From Streptomyces sp. ISL-43 (GTDB taxonomy: Bacteria; Actinomycetota; Actinomycetes; Streptomycetales; Streptomycetaceae): a stretch of 64,000 nucleotides of DNA. Position 1 is the stretch's first letter. Every line of letters starts with the position of its first letter. Made by a program: the position numbers and the translations under genes. Location: NCBI RefSeq assembly GCF_018614195.1, contig NZ_JAGGOT010000055.1, positions 1 to 64,000 on the forward strand, written 5' to 3'. The notes below the pieces were generated by a model that did not search any database, was not told the origin of the DNA, and saw nothing but the letters and a program-made list of their open reading frames with translations. Below are positions 1 through 8,463 of this stretch, piece by piece.

Positions 1-192
1 TCCAGTCGGTGGATCAAGGCTAAGCCCGGCCTAAGCCGGCCGCCGACCCGGGTGACGCAGGTGGCTCCTACGCCCGCTCGCAGACCGCCCTGGAAGCCTC
101 AGCCCCACGCTCCTGAGCTCCCGGACCGCGTCCGAGCAGGGCTCCGGGAGGGTCCCGGAACCCCGCCCGCCCGTCGGACGGTCAAGCCACCG

Positions 193-1005
193 CTACGCGA
201 ACTTCGGCATCTCGCCCACCGTCTTCGACATGTCGATCACCGCGAACGCCGCACCCTGGGGGTCCGTCACCGCCGCGAAGCGGCCGAACGGGCTGTCCAT
301 CGGGCCGAAGTGCAGCTTGCCGCCGTGTGCCTTGGTCTTCTCGACCGCCTCGTCGCAGTCCGGGACGCCGAAGTAGATCTGGATGTAGGACGGGATCTCC
401 GGCGGGAACTCGTCGCCCATCTTCATCCGGCCGAGGACCGGGTTCTCCCTGCCGCCCAGGCTGAAGACCTTGAAGTCCATGCCGGCCATCTCCGGGTCGT
501 CCCCGGCCTCCATCTGCTGGGACTCGTACGGGAAGACCTTCGGCAGGAACCCGTCGGCCTTGTCCGGGTCCCGCGTGAAGACCTCCGCCCACGCGTACGC
601 ACCGTTCTCGCCGGTCTTCTCGAAGCCCTTGTGCTCACCCGGCTGCCAGACGCCGAAGACCGCGCCGCTCGGCTCCTTGGCGATCGCCATCGTGCCGAAG
701 GTGCCGACCTGCATCGGCTCCATCAGCAGCTCGCCGCCGACCGACTTGATCTTCTCGGCCGTGGCCGCCGCGTCCGCCGAGGCGAAGTAGAGGCACCACT
801 GCGAAGGCGCGTCCGCGCCCGGCATCGGCGGGACGACGGCCGCGACGGCCTTGCCGCCGGAGTAGGCCCGCGTGTAGTTGCCGTACTCGCTGCTGGCCTC
901 TCCGAACGTCCAGCCCAGCACATCACCGTAGAAGGTCTTCGCGCCCTCCACGTCGGAGAACATCGCGTCCACCCAGCAGGGTGCGCCTTCCGGGAACTCA
1001 GCCAT
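193..1005 (-). CDS. VOC family (glyoxalase/bleomycin-resistance fold) protein
   Basis: The 270-residue protein holds two tandem vicinal-oxygen-chelate modules, at about residues 5-120 and 135-262. The first opens with PCWVDAMFSDVEGAKTFYGD, the typical opening of a single-domain glyoxalase-like unit, and the second repeats the pattern with AWAEVFTRDPDKADGF. Family members bind metals, small substrates or drugs, and no specific substrate can be read here. The ATG at 1005 follows an AGGAGT ribosome site about nine bases upstream. It is divergent from the DNA-glycosylase gene at 1105. No signal peptide is visible, so it is probably cytoplasmic. Confidence 0.85.
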   Translation of the reverse strand: MAEFPEGAPCWVDAMFSDVEGAKTFYGDVLGWTFGEASSEYGNYTRAYSGGKAVAAVVPPMPGADAPSQWCLYFASADAAATAEKIKSVGGELLMEPMQVGTFGTMAIAKEPSGAVFGVWQPGEHKGFEKTGENGAYAWAEVFTRDPDKADGFLPKVFPYESQQMEAGDDPEMAGMDFKVFSLGGRENPVLGRMKMGDEFPPEIPSYIQIYFGVPDCDEAVEKTKAHGGKLHFGPMDSPFGRFAAVTDPQGAAFAVIDMSKTVGEMPKFA

Positions 1006-1104
1006 GATCGATCGACTCCTGTGTCGCCGTATCTGTCGGTTCTCACGCTAGGGGCGGGGTCTGACAACCGCGCGGGGAGCGCCGCCGCGCGGGACCCTGG
1101 AGGC

Positions 1105-1725
1105 ATGGACAAGGACAAGGACACGGGCGTCGTCATCCGGCTGGCCCAGCAGCCGGAGGCCGACGAGCTGCTCGGCCGCAGCCCGCTCGCCGCGCTCGTC
1201 GGGATGCTGCTGGACCAGCAGGTTCCGATGGAGTGGGCGTTCTCGGGGCCGTACACGATCGCCCGCCGGCTGGGCTCCGACGACCTCGACGCGCACGCGA
1301 TCGCCGCCTACGGCCCCGAGGCCTTCGCCGCGCTGCTCTCCGAGAAGCCGGCCGTGCACCGCTACCCGGGGTCGATGGCGAAGCGGGTGCAGCAGCTGTG
1401 CGCGTACCTGGTGGAGCACTACGAAGGGGACGCGGCGGCCGTGTGGGCCGACGTGGCGACGGGCGCCGAGCTCCTCGGGCGGCTCAAGGCGCTGCCCGGC
1501 TTCGGGGAGCAGAAGGCGCAGATCTTCCTGGCGCTGCTGGGCAAGCGGTTCGGGGTGCGGCCCCAGGGCTGGCGGGAGGCGGCCGGCGGCTACGGGCCGG
1601 CGAACGTCTACCGGTCGGCGGCCGACATCACCGGGCCGGAGTCGCTGGCCAAGGTGCGGGCGCACAAACAGGAGGCCAAGGCGGCGGCGAAGGCGGCGAA
1701 GGGGGCTCCCGACAAGCGGAATTGA
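1105..1725 (+). CDS. HhH-GPD-type base-excision repair protein
   Basis: A 206-residue protein of the HhH-GPD superfamily. These are DNA glycosylases that remove damaged bases and expose an abasic site. The N-terminal segment ARSPLAALVGMLLDQQVPME-like (the sequence reads GRSPLAALVGMLLDQQVPME) matches the conserved start of the fold. The hairpin-helix-hairpin lies near residues 133-150 in LKALPGFGEQKAQIFLALLG. The open frame extends far upstream, but the ATG at 1105 begins the conserved domain (MDKDKDTG), and the upstream frame is antisense to the VOC gene. The lysine/alanine-rich C-terminus (AAAKAAKGA) is typical of Streptomyces orthologues. The lesion specificity is not evident. Confidence 0.85.
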   Translation: MDKDKDTGVVIRLAQQPEADELLGRSPLAALVGMLLDQQVPMEWAFSGPYTIARRLGSDDLDAHAIAAYGPEAFAALLSEKPAVHRYPGSMAKRVQQLCAYLVEHYEGDAAAVWADVATGAELLGRLKALPGFGEQKAQIFLALLGKRFGVRPQGWREAAGGYGPANVYRSAADITGPESLAKVRAHKQEAKAAAKAAKGAPDKRN

Positions 1726-1773
1726 CCGTTCGGACGAGCGCCCCGGGGATTGTCAGACCCGTCGCCTAAGCTC

Positions 1774-2256
1774 ATGATCATGACTGAGAACCTGACCCGC
1801 GCCGCCACTGCCGAGACCATCTCCGACGCGCCCGGCAGCCTCATCACGCTGCTCACCGACACCCCCGAGCTCACCTGCAACACGGCGAGCTTCGAGGTCG
1901 GCGCGGCCGGCGCCCCGGTGCACTTCCACACCAAGGCGACCGAGTTCTTCCACGTCACGGACGGGCGGCTGGACGTCCTCGTGGGCGACGAGATACACAC
2001 CCTCGTCAAGGGCGACTTCCTCGCCGTGCCGCCCGGTGTGAAGCACGCCTTCGCCCCGGCCGCGGACAGCACGGCCGAGGTCTTCGTCGGCTTCACCCCG
2101 GGCATGGCCCGCTTCGACTACTACCGGCTGCTCGGCCGGGTCCGGGCCGGCGAGGCCACGGTGCAGGACATCATCGACAGCCAGCCCGTCTACGACAACC
2201 ACTACGCGGAGAGCGACGTCTGGGCCGGCCGCCTGAAGCGCAGCGCCGAAGCGTAG
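1774..2256 (+). CDS. Cupin-domain protein
   Basis: A single-domain cupin of about 160 residues. Cupin motif 1 is visible as PVHFHTKATEFFHVTDG, with two His and a Glu that could bind metal. Motif 2 is DFLAVPPGVKHAFAP, with the second conserved His. The C-terminal tail ends in VWAGRLKRSAEA. Such proteins may be dioxygenases, isomerases or ligand sensors, and nothing here picks one. ATGs at 1774 and 1780 are both plausible starts and a TTG at 1750 is in frame; I chose 1774. The last 55 bases overlap the 3' end of the convergent OpcA-like gene. Confidence 0.75.
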   Translation: MIMTENLTRAATAETISDAPGSLITLLTDTPELTCNTASFEVGAAGAPVHFHTKATEFFHVTDGRLDVLVGDEIHTLVKGDFLAVPPGVKHAFAPAADSTAEVFVGFTPGMARFDYYRLLGRVRAGEATVQDIIDSQPVYDNHYAESDVWAGRLKRSAEA

Positions 2257-3137
2257 ATCTCATCGGCGTCGAGCCGTCGCAGCTCCTCCGCGATGAGCTC
2301 GGCGCTGCTGCGGATCTTCAGCGCCACCTTGCGGTCGGGGCTGCCCGGCAGGAGCAGCGTGGCCAGGACACCGTCCGGGCGGTCCACCCGTATCTCGCCG
2401 CCCGTGGTCTCCAGCCGGACCCGGGTGATGACCGGGCCGTCGGTGGCCACCCGCGCCACGGGCACGCCGAGCCGGTCCTCCAGCCAGCGGGCCAGCAGCT
2501 CGGCGCTCGCGTTGCCGGGCTCGCTCTCCACCGCCGCGCCCGTCACCGGGAGCGGCTTCTGGTCCAGGGCGGCGGCGAGCAGGGACCGCCAGGGCGTCAG
2601 GCGGGTCCAGGCCAGGTCGGTGTCCCCGGGCGCGTAGGAGCCGGCCCGTACGTCGAGCGCCTCGACCGGGTCGACGGCCGCCTCGGCGTCCGTGATCCGC
2701 CGCTGCGCGAGGGCGCCCAGCGGATCCAGGGCGGGCGCGTCCGGCGCGTCGGCCGGCCACCACGCCACCACCGGGGCGTCCGGCACCAGCAGCGGGAGCA
2801 CCACGGAACCCGCGTGCTCGGCGAGCGACCCGTGCAGCCGCAGCAGCACGATCTCCCCGGACCCGGCGTCGGAGCCGACGCGCAGCTCGGCGTCGAGCCG
2901 GTTCTGCCGCAGCCGGTGCGGGCCGCGCGCGGTGCGCTTGATCACCGCGATGATCCGGCAGGGGTGCTCGCGCGAGGCCTCGGAGGCGGCGCGGACGGCG
3001 TCGTAGGCGTTCTCCTCGTCCGTGGCGACGAGGAGGTTGAGCACGAGCCCCATGGTCGGGCTCCCGATGGCCCGTCGCGCGTCGAGCAGGGCCAGGTTGA
3101 CCTTGCTGGAGGTCGTATCGGTGAGTTCGGTCCGCAT
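2202..3137 (-). CDS. OpcA-like glucose-6-phosphate dehydrogenase assembly protein
   Basis: This 311-residue protein resembles OpcA, which promotes assembly and activity of glucose-6-phosphate dehydrogenase in actinobacteria and cyanobacteria. The family signature is clear near the N-terminus in TDTTSSKVNLALLDARRAIG and LVATDEENAYDAVRAASEAS. The central segment PDAPVVAWWPADAPDAPALD is also typical. Unusually, no zwf, tal or pgl gene is nearby; family members normally sit directly downstream of zwf. It may be a second paralogue with an unknown partner. It is followed on the same strand by nothing and overlaps the cupin gene tail to tail. Confidence 0.75.
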   Translation of the reverse strand: MRTELTDTTSSKVNLALLDARRAIGSPTMGLVLNLLVATDEENAYDAVRAASEASREHPCRIIAVIKRTARGPHRLRQNRLDAELRVGSDAGSGEIVLLRLHGSLAEHAGSVVLPLLVPDAPVVAWWPADAPDAPALDPLGALAQRRITDAEAAVDPVEALDVRAGSYAPGDTDLAWTRLTPWRSLLAAALDQKPLPVTGAAVESEPGNASAELLARWLEDRLGVPVARVATDGPVITRVRLETTGGEIRVDRPDGVLATLLLPGSPDRKVALKIRSSAELIAEELRRLDADEIYASALRFRRPAQTSLSA

Positions 3138-3200
3138 GCTCCGAGTCTCGCAGCCCGGGCGCGTCCGCGGGTACGGGTTCCCGGCCTCGCCCGCTACGCC

Positions 3201-3240
3201 GGGCCGTCAGCGGCGGCGGCGGGCCGTCAGCGGCGGCGGG
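3201..3240. repeat. 20-bp tandem duplication at the 3' end of the HerA-like gene
   Basis: Two adjacent 20-base copies (3201-3220 and 3221-3240) differ only at the last base. Each contains a stop triplet for the minus strand, and the second copy supplies the actual stop codon of the ATPase gene. Because 20 is not a multiple of three, the duplication may have replaced or shortened the original C-terminus (GTARRR). Confidence 0.8.
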
Positions 3241-4816
3241 CCGTACCGAAGATCGAGCGGGAGATCTCGCGGCCCAGCTGGGTGCCGATCGACCTGGCCA
3301 GGGAGCGGAAGATGCTGCTGCCCGCCACCTGTTGCGCCAGGGAGGGGTCCGGCTTCGGCGCGTTCCGGGCGGCAGCCGCCGCGGCCTTCTGCGCTTCCTT
3401 CGCCTGCTTCTCGGCCTCCGCGGCGGACGCCGCCGCTTCGGCTTCCGCCTCCGCCGCCGCCTGCTCGGCGCTGATCTTCTCGTACGCCGACTCGCGGTCG
3501 ACGGGCTCCGCGTAGCGCGAGTAGAGCAGGGAGGACGTCACGGCCTGGTCGAGCGCCGCCGCGTCGATCGGACCCATCAGCGACTGCGGAGCCCGCAACC
3601 GGGTCGCCGCCACCGGGGTCGGCGCGCCCGTCTCGCTGAGCACCGTGATCACCGCCTCGCCCGTCCCCAGCTGGGTGAGCAGCTCCTCCAGGTCGTAGGC
3701 GGAGTTCGGGAAGGTCCTCACCGTCGCCTTCAGCGCCTTCGCGTCGTCCGGGGTGAAGGCGCGCAGCGCGTGCTGCACCCGGTTGCCGAGCTGCGCCAGC
3801 ACGTCCCCCGGTACGTCCTTCGGGGTCTGCGTGACGAAGAAGACGCCGATGCCCTTGGACCGGATCAGCCGGACCGTCTGCGTGATGGCTTCGAGGAAGG
3901 CTTTCGAGGCCCCGTTGAACAGCAGGTGCGCCTCGTCGAAGAAGAAGACCAGCTTGGGCTTCTCCAGATCGCCGACTTCCGGCAGGTCGGTGTACAGATC
4001 GGCCAGCAGCCACATCAGGAAGGTGGAGAAGAGCTGCGGTTTGTCCTGGACCGCCGGGAGCTCCAGTACGGAGACCAGCCCGCGCCCGTCCGCCGCCGTC
4101 CGGAGGAATTCACTCGTGTCGAATTCCGGTTCCCCGAAGAATTCCGCCGCGCCCTGCTGCTCGAAGGCGGTGAGCGCCCGCAGGATCACCCCGGCGGTCA
4201 CGGTGGACAGTCCGCCGATGCCCTTGAGCTCGGCCTTTCCCTTGTCGGAGACGAGAAAGGCGACCACCGCCCGCAGGTCCTTGAGGTCGATGAGCTCCAG
4301 GCCCTTGGTGTCGGCGTAGTGGAAGATCAGTCCCAGCGACTGTTCCTGCGTCTGGTTGAGCTGGAGCACCTTGGACATCAGGACGGGTCCGAAACTCGTG
4401 ACGGTGGCCCGCAGCGGGATCCCGGGGCCGATCCCGCCCAGCGAATAGAACTCGCTGGGAAATCCCGTGCCCTCCCAATCCTGGGCCACGTCCTTGGCGC
4501 GCTCCTCGATCTTCTCGTTGCCCGCGCCGGGCGCGGAGATCCCCGAGACGTCGCCCTTGATGTCCGCCAGGAACACGGGAACGCCGTTGGCCGACAGCTG
4601 TTCGGCGATGAGCTGCAGCGTCTTGGTCTTGCCCGTACCGGTGGCGCCCGCGACCAGTCCGTGCCGGTTGAGCATCGACAGCGGGATGCGGATCTGCAGC
4701 TCCGGCAGGCAGGCTCCGTCCCAGAGCAGGGCACCCAGATCGAGCGCTGGTCCGGTGAAGGCGTACCCGGCGGCGATCTGGCCGGCCGGGGACGCGGGGT
4801 CGGTGCTCTGGCTCAT
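3227..4816 (-). CDS. HerA-like ATPase (DUF853 family)
   Basis: A 529-residue FtsK/HerA-superfamily ATPase. Walker A is GATGTGKTKTL near residue 60, and Walker B is KLVFFFDEAHLLFNGAS near residue 285. A sensor-like FFVTQTPKDVP follows. The C-terminal tail contains an Ala/Glu coiled coil (AAAEAEAEAAASAAEAEKQA) and ends in an Arg-rich stretch. Family members are thought to be hexameric DNA translocases or helicases, sometimes with a NurA nuclease partner; no nuclease gene lies beside this one. The ATG at 4816 gives MSQSTDPAS and is preceded by a gAGTGAT-like site. The gene is probably core. Confidence 0.85.
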   Translation of the reverse strand: MSQSTDPASPAGQIAAGYAFTGPALDLGALLWDGACLPELQIRIPLSMLNRHGLVAGATGTGKTKTLQLIAEQLSANGVPVFLADIKGDVSGISAPGAGNEKIEERAKDVAQDWEGTGFPSEFYSLGGIGPGIPLRATVTSFGPVLMSKVLQLNQTQEQSLGLIFHYADTKGLELIDLKDLRAVVAFLVSDKGKAELKGIGGLSTVTAGVILRALTAFEQQGAAEFFGEPEFDTSEFLRTAADGRGLVSVLELPAVQDKPQLFSTFLMWLLADLYTDLPEVGDLEKPKLVFFFDEAHLLFNGASKAFLEAITQTVRLIRSKGIGVFFVTQTPKDVPGDVLAQLGNRVQHALRAFTPDDAKALKATVRTFPNSAYDLEELLTQLGTGEAVITVLSETGAPTPVAATRLRAPQSLMGPIDAAALDQAVTSSLLYSRYAEPVDRESAYEKISAEQAAAEAEAEAAASAAEAEKQAKEAQKAAAAAARNAPKPDPSLAQQVAGSSIFRSLARSIGTQLGREISRSIFGTARRR

Positions 4817-4904
4817 ACATCACTCCCGAAATAGCGCTATTTGCCACCTTTGCACCGTCATCGCAAGGCTGCGCCCGCAGGCCCCTGCCCGGTAGGCTTT
4901 CCGT

Positions 4905-5201
4905 GTGATCTTCAAGCGCATCGGAAATAGGCGGCCGTATCCCGACCACGGCAGGGAAACCACCCGGCAGTGGGCGGATGTCGCCCCGCGCCCGGTCCGG
5001 CTCGACCAGCTGGTGACGACCAAAGGCCAGCTCGATCTCGAAACGCTGCTCGCCGAGGACTCGACCTTCTACGGCGACCTGTTCGCCCACGTCGTGAAGT
5101 GGCAGGGCGACCTCTACCTGGAGGACGGGCTGCACCGCGCCGTCCGCGCCGCGCTCCAGCAGCGCCAGGTCCTGCACGCGCGCGTCCTCGAACTGGGCTG
5201 A
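4905..5201 (+). CDS. Small conserved actinobacterial protein with a ParB-like DGxHR motif
   Basis: The 98-residue protein (MIFKRIGNRRPYPDHGRETT...) is a familiar conserved Streptomyces gene. It is sometimes named a VapB-type antitoxin in annotations, but no toxin gene is adjacent and I do not rely on that name. The C-terminal half GDLYLEDGLHRAVRAALQQR followed by VLHARVLE resembles the strand-D-G-x-H-R-helix-strand core of the ParB/sulfiredoxin superfamily. A TAGGCT hexamer at 4893-4898 lies seven bases ahead of the GTG start, with no Shine-Dalgarno sequence. The mRNA is therefore probably leaderless. Confidence 0.75.
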   Translation: MIFKRIGNRRPYPDHGRETTRQWADVAPRPVRLDQLVTTKGQLDLETLLAEDSTFYGDLFAHVVKWQGDLYLEDGLHRAVRAALQQRQVLHARVLELG

Positions 5202-5410
5202 CCCACCCGCCGCACCACCCGCGGGACACCGCCGGACCGCCGCGCGCCACGCGCCGCGCCGCCGACACGCCGTCGCCGCCGGATCCGAGCGAGTGCTGCG
5301 GGGCTTCCACCGGGCGCCGGTTGCGTCCCGGTTGCGCCTTTCGGGTCACGCTTGCCCTATCAACAGATGATTCAGTGGGCATCGGCAGCGGTCGGCATTA
5401 CGCTGCGCAC

Positions 5411-6058
5411 ATGAGCATGCTCACACCCCCTGGCATGGGCGGAAAGTACCGCGTCACGGGAGCGGCTTACCCCCGCATGTCCCGCCCGCGGCGCCGCCGC
5501 CGGATCGTCCTCCTCGTGCTCGGATCGATCGTCGGGCTCGCCCTGATCGGTTACGGGGCCATGCAGCTCATCGATGTGTTCCGCGGTGACACGGGCAAAC
5601 GCAACAGCGCCGCCGCCGGCAAGGACTGCGCCACTCCCGCCCCCAAGGCCGGCGCCGTCGCGGCGTCCACGGCACCACAGGTCGCGCTCCCCCAGCCCGG
5701 CCAGATCACGGTCAACGTCTACAACGCGACCCCGCGCGCGGGTCTCGCGAAGGCGGTCGGCGATGAGCTCAAGAAGCGCGGCTTCGTCATCGGCCAGGTC
5801 GGCAACGCCCCCGCCGACTTCGACAAGAAGGTCCCGGACGCCGGGATACTGGTCGGCTCCCCGAAGACCGACAAGGCGGCCTTCTCCGTACTGGGCACCA
5901 ACCTGGCCGGCGCCACCCAACAGACCGACGCCCGCGAGGGCGCGGACATCGACCTGATCCTCGGCGACGCCTTCAAGGAACTCACGCCGAAGGCGGACGC
6001 GGACAAGGCGCTGGCCGTACTGGCCAACCCCCAGCCCGCACCCGCCAAGAAGTGCTGA
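5411..6058 (+). CDS. Membrane-anchored LytR C-terminal-domain protein
   Basis: A 215-residue protein with a short basic cytoplasmic tail (RPRRRRR), one transmembrane helix at about residues 27-48 (IVLLVLGSIVGLALIGYGAM) and an extracellular LytR_C domain beginning at ITVNVYNATPRAGLAKAVGD. The domain accompanies LytR-CpsA-Psr cell-wall enzymes, but the catalytic LCP domain is absent, so a wall-binding or regulatory role is inferred. It ends in an unusual terminal Cys (AKKC). A TACGCT at 5399-5404 lies seven bases before the ATG, which suggests a leaderless transcript. A strong terminator follows at 6078. Confidence 0.8.
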   Translation: MSMLTPPGMGGKYRVTGAAYPRMSRPRRRRRIVLLVLGSIVGLALIGYGAMQLIDVFRGDTGKRNSAAAGKDCATPAPKAGAVAASTAPQVALPQPGQITVNVYNATPRAGLAKAVGDELKKRGFVIGQVGNAPADFDKKVPDAGILVGSPKTDKAAFSVLGTNLAGATQQTDAREGADIDLILGDAFKELTPKADADKALAVLANPQPAPAKKC

Positions 6059-6077
6059 ACGGCTGAATCCACGAAAC

Positions 6078-6109
6078 GCGGGCCCGGCCGCTCGACGGCG
6101 CGGGCCCGC
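6078..6109 (+). terminator. Terminator hairpin after the LytR_C gene
   Basis: Nine-base perfect arms GCGGGCCCG and CGGGCCCGC enclose a 14-base loop, 20 bases after the stop codon. There is no clear T run, as is usual in Streptomyces. Confidence 0.65.
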
Positions 6110-6124
6110 AGCTCTGCCAAGATC

Positions 6125-6184
6125 CGAGGGCCACCCGGCCCAGGCCTGCTCGGTCGAGGGCCACCCGGCCCAGGCCGGCTCGGT
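6125..6184. repeat. Two tandem 30-bp repeats abutting the upp stop codon
   Basis: Copies at 6125-6154 and 6155-6184 differ at one base (CCTGCT versus CCGGCT). A degenerate third copy (CGAGGCCTACTCGGCCGAG) runs into the 3' end of upp. The run lies between the terminator of the LytR_C gene and the convergent upp stop. Confidence 0.85.
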
Positions 6185-6190
6185 CGAGGC

Positions 6191-6826
6191 CTACTCGGCC
6201 GAGCCGTACATGCGGTCGCCCGCGTCGCCCAGCCCCGGCACGATGTAGCCGTGCTCGTTGAGCCGCTCGTCGACCGCGGCCGTCACCACCGTCACCGGCG
6301 TGCCCGCCAGCTCGCGTTCCATGATCTCGACGCCCTCGGGCGCGGCCAGCAGCACCACCGCGGTGACGTCGTCCGCGCCGCGCTTGATCAGCTCCCTGAT
6401 CGCCGCGACGAGCGTGCCGCCGGTGGCGAGCATCGGGTCCACCACGTAGACCTGGCGGCCCGAGAGGTCCTCCGGCATGCGCGTCGCGTACGTGGAGGCC
6501 TCCAGGGTCTCCTCGTTGCGGACCATCCCCAGGAAGCCCACCTCGGCGGTCGGCAGCAGCCGCACCATGCCGTCGAGCATGCCGAGCCCGGCGCGCAGGA
6601 TCGGTACGACCAGCGGGCGCGGGTAGGAGAGCTTCACACCGGTGGTCGGGCCGACCGGGGTGACGATGTCGGCCTGCTCCGTGCGCACGTCCCGGGTGGC
6701 CTCGTACGCGAGCAGGGTCACCAGCTCGTCGGCGAGGCGGCGGAAGGTGGGGGAGTCGGTGCGCTTGTCGCGCAGCGTGGTGAGTTTGTGCGCCACCAAG
6801 GGGTGATCGACGACCTGCAAACGCAC
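6191..6826 (-). CDS. upp: Uracil phosphoribosyltransferase
   Basis: A 211-residue enzyme that converts uracil and PRPP to UMP in pyrimidine salvage. The PRPP-binding signature is VYVVDPMLATGGTLVAAI, and the uracil-binding C-terminal region is GYIVPGLGDAGDRMYGSAE. The N-terminal part VDHPLVAHKLTTLRDKRTDS is diagnostic for Upp. An in-frame TTG lies four codons upstream, but the GTG at 6826 is preceded by GGAGGA four bases away and gives the expected MRLQVVDHP start. It is divergent from the universal-stress gene and ends in the tandem repeats at 6125-6184. Confidence 0.95.
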   Translation of the reverse strand: MRLQVVDHPLVAHKLTTLRDKRTDSPTFRRLADELVTLLAYEATRDVRTEQADIVTPVGPTTGVKLSYPRPLVVPILRAGLGMLDGMVRLLPTAEVGFLGMVRNEETLEASTYATRMPEDLSGRQVYVVDPMLATGGTLVAAIRELIKRGADDVTAVVLLAAPEGVEIMERELAGTPVTVVTAAVDERLNEHGYIVPGLGDAGDRMYGSAE

Positions 6827-7018
6827 AACATCCTCCAAGACTCAGCTGCCGGGTCCACCTGCGACCTGCGACTGCGCTACCTGCGAAAATGGTCGCAACC
6901 ACGCGACCCACGCCCAAAAGGCTACGCGCTGTGCCCACCCCTTCGCGCCCGAAGCCGCGGCCACGCCCGGGAAAGGCCTGGAGATGCGCCCCGCCCGGAC
7001 CCCGACCACGATTGACTG

Positions 7019-7960
7019 ATGACCCACCCCATGGTGATCGCAGCCGTCGACGGATCCGAACACAGCCTCAAGGCCCTGGAGTGGGCAAGGGCCGCAGCCG
7101 TGCGGCACGGCACGGGGCTGGTCGTCGCCCACGTGCTTCCCGACAGCGTCCAGCTGTACGCGGCACGCCGTTCCTCGCTGCACGACGCCACCGAGCCGGA
7201 AGATCTCGCCGACCCCGTCAGCGAGCGGATCCGGGCCCTGCTGGCCGCCGGGGGCCCGCTGCCCTCCGAAGTCCGCTACGAGTCCCTGGAGGGCTCGGTG
7301 CCGGAGGCCCTGCGGAGCATCGGGGCGCACGCCCGGATGCTGGTGATGGGCTCGCGCGGCCGGGGCGGCTTCGCCGCGCTGCTGCTCGGCTCGAACAGCC
7401 GCGCCGTGGCGACCAGCGCGCCGTGCCCGGTGGTCGTGGTCGCGCACGAGGCCCGCGGCGTGGAGGTCGCCGCCCAGCCCTCGGCCGGCCGGGTCGTGCT
7501 CGGGCTGCACGCCTCGGAGACACCCGACGACGTACTCCGCTTCGCGTTCACGGAGGCCGCCGCGCGGGCCACGACCCTGCAGGTGGTCTCGGCGTACAGC
7601 GTGCCGCCCTCGCCGACGACGCTGATCGACAGCCCCTTCGCGGTGATCCCGCCGGAGGCGCTGGTGGGGGAGGACGAGAACGCCGTGCCGGCCGAGCGGG
7701 AGATGCTGCGCTCCCAGTCGGAGCGGCTGGCGCCCTTCCGCGCCGAGTACCCCTCGGTCCCCGTCGAGCAGGCCGCGGTGCCCGGGGACGCGGCGGGACG
7801 CCTCGTCGCCACCTCGAACTCCGCCGCCCTGGTCGTCGTCGGCCGCCACCACCCGCGCCGGCACGTGGGGTCCCTGATGATCGGCTCCGTCGCGAACGCC
7901 GTGCTGCAGCACGCGCACGGACCGGTGGCGATCGTTCCCTCTTTGTCGGAATCCGACTGA
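7019..7960 (+). CDS. Tandem universal stress protein
   Basis: 313 residues forming two UspA domains, at about 4-145 and 160-305. Each carries the ATP-binding signature: GSRGRGGFAALLLGSNSRAV in the first and VGRHHPRRHVGSLMIGSVAN in the second. The second lacks the exact G-2x-G-9x-G(S/T) spacing, so ATP binding may be weaker there. Tandem Usp proteins are abundant in Streptomyces and are linked to dormancy and oxygen or redox stress. The ATG at 7019 lies directly after a TGACTG stretch with no clear ribosome site. Confidence 0.9.
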   Translation: MTHPMVIAAVDGSEHSLKALEWARAAAVRHGTGLVVAHVLPDSVQLYAARRSSLHDATEPEDLADPVSERIRALLAAGGPLPSEVRYESLEGSVPEALRSIGAHARMLVMGSRGRGGFAALLLGSNSRAVATSAPCPVVVVAHEARGVEVAAQPSAGRVVLGLHASETPDDVLRFAFTEAAARATTLQVVSAYSVPPSPTTLIDSPFAVIPPEALVGEDENAVPAEREMLRSQSERLAPFRAEYPSVPVEQAAVPGDAAGRLVATSNSAALVVVGRHHPRRHVGSLMIGSVANAVLQHAHGPVAIVPSLSESD

Positions 7961-8072
7961 ATTGACACTGAACGGGCACTGAGCCGCGACCGAGGGTGGC
8001 ATCAAACGGCCGGTCCGGGGGAAGGTGGGGTGCGGGGGCGGACCGGACCGGACCATCCAGGGGCGGTGACCC

Positions 8073-8246
8073 ATGCCCGACGACGACTACGAGACACCGG
8101 AAACGACGGCGCAGCGAAGAGCCCGACGCGCGCAGTTCCTCCGCGACCTGCACGAGGCCCGGGAACTGCGCGACCGTGTCCAGCCCAGACGGGCCCGAGC
8201 GGCCCGCATGCGCCAGCAAATGCGCATGCGCACCTTCCGCTGGTGA
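8073..8246 (+). CDS. Small basic conserved protein (57 residues)
   Basis: The frame begins MPDDDYETPETTAQRRARR and ends RQQMRMRTFRW, followed by TGA. It is very Arg-rich with a predicted long helix. It follows a GGGCGGTGA ribosome-site-like sequence five bases before the ATG. The codon third positions are strongly G/C. The C-terminal RMRTFRW is a pattern I recognise from a short conserved Streptomyces reading frame near tadA. Function is unknown; nucleic-acid binding is possible from the charge. Confidence 0.6.
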   Translation: MPDDDYETPETTAQRRARRAQFLRDLHEARELRDRVQPRRARAARMRQQMRMRTFRW

Positions 8247-8463
8247 GCGCCCCGGGCCGCGCGCGACCGGCCCCTCCGGAGCCCCGAACAACACGCGCGG
8301 CCAGCGCCACGGCGCGGAAGACCTCTCGCAAAGCCTCCGTTTCTGCCACGATGCCGATTGGGCGGGGCACGAAACGGCGAGCACGACGGTCGTTCCACCC
8401 CCCACCCACCTCCGGCCGGGGGGACCTCCAACCGGCACGCCTATGACCAGTGGGAGAGTCACG

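Noticed and set aside
4905..5201. Toxin-antitoxin system based on a VapB-type name for the small protein
   Set aside because: No PIN-domain toxin gene is adjacent and the C-terminal motif fits a ParB-like core better than an antitoxin.
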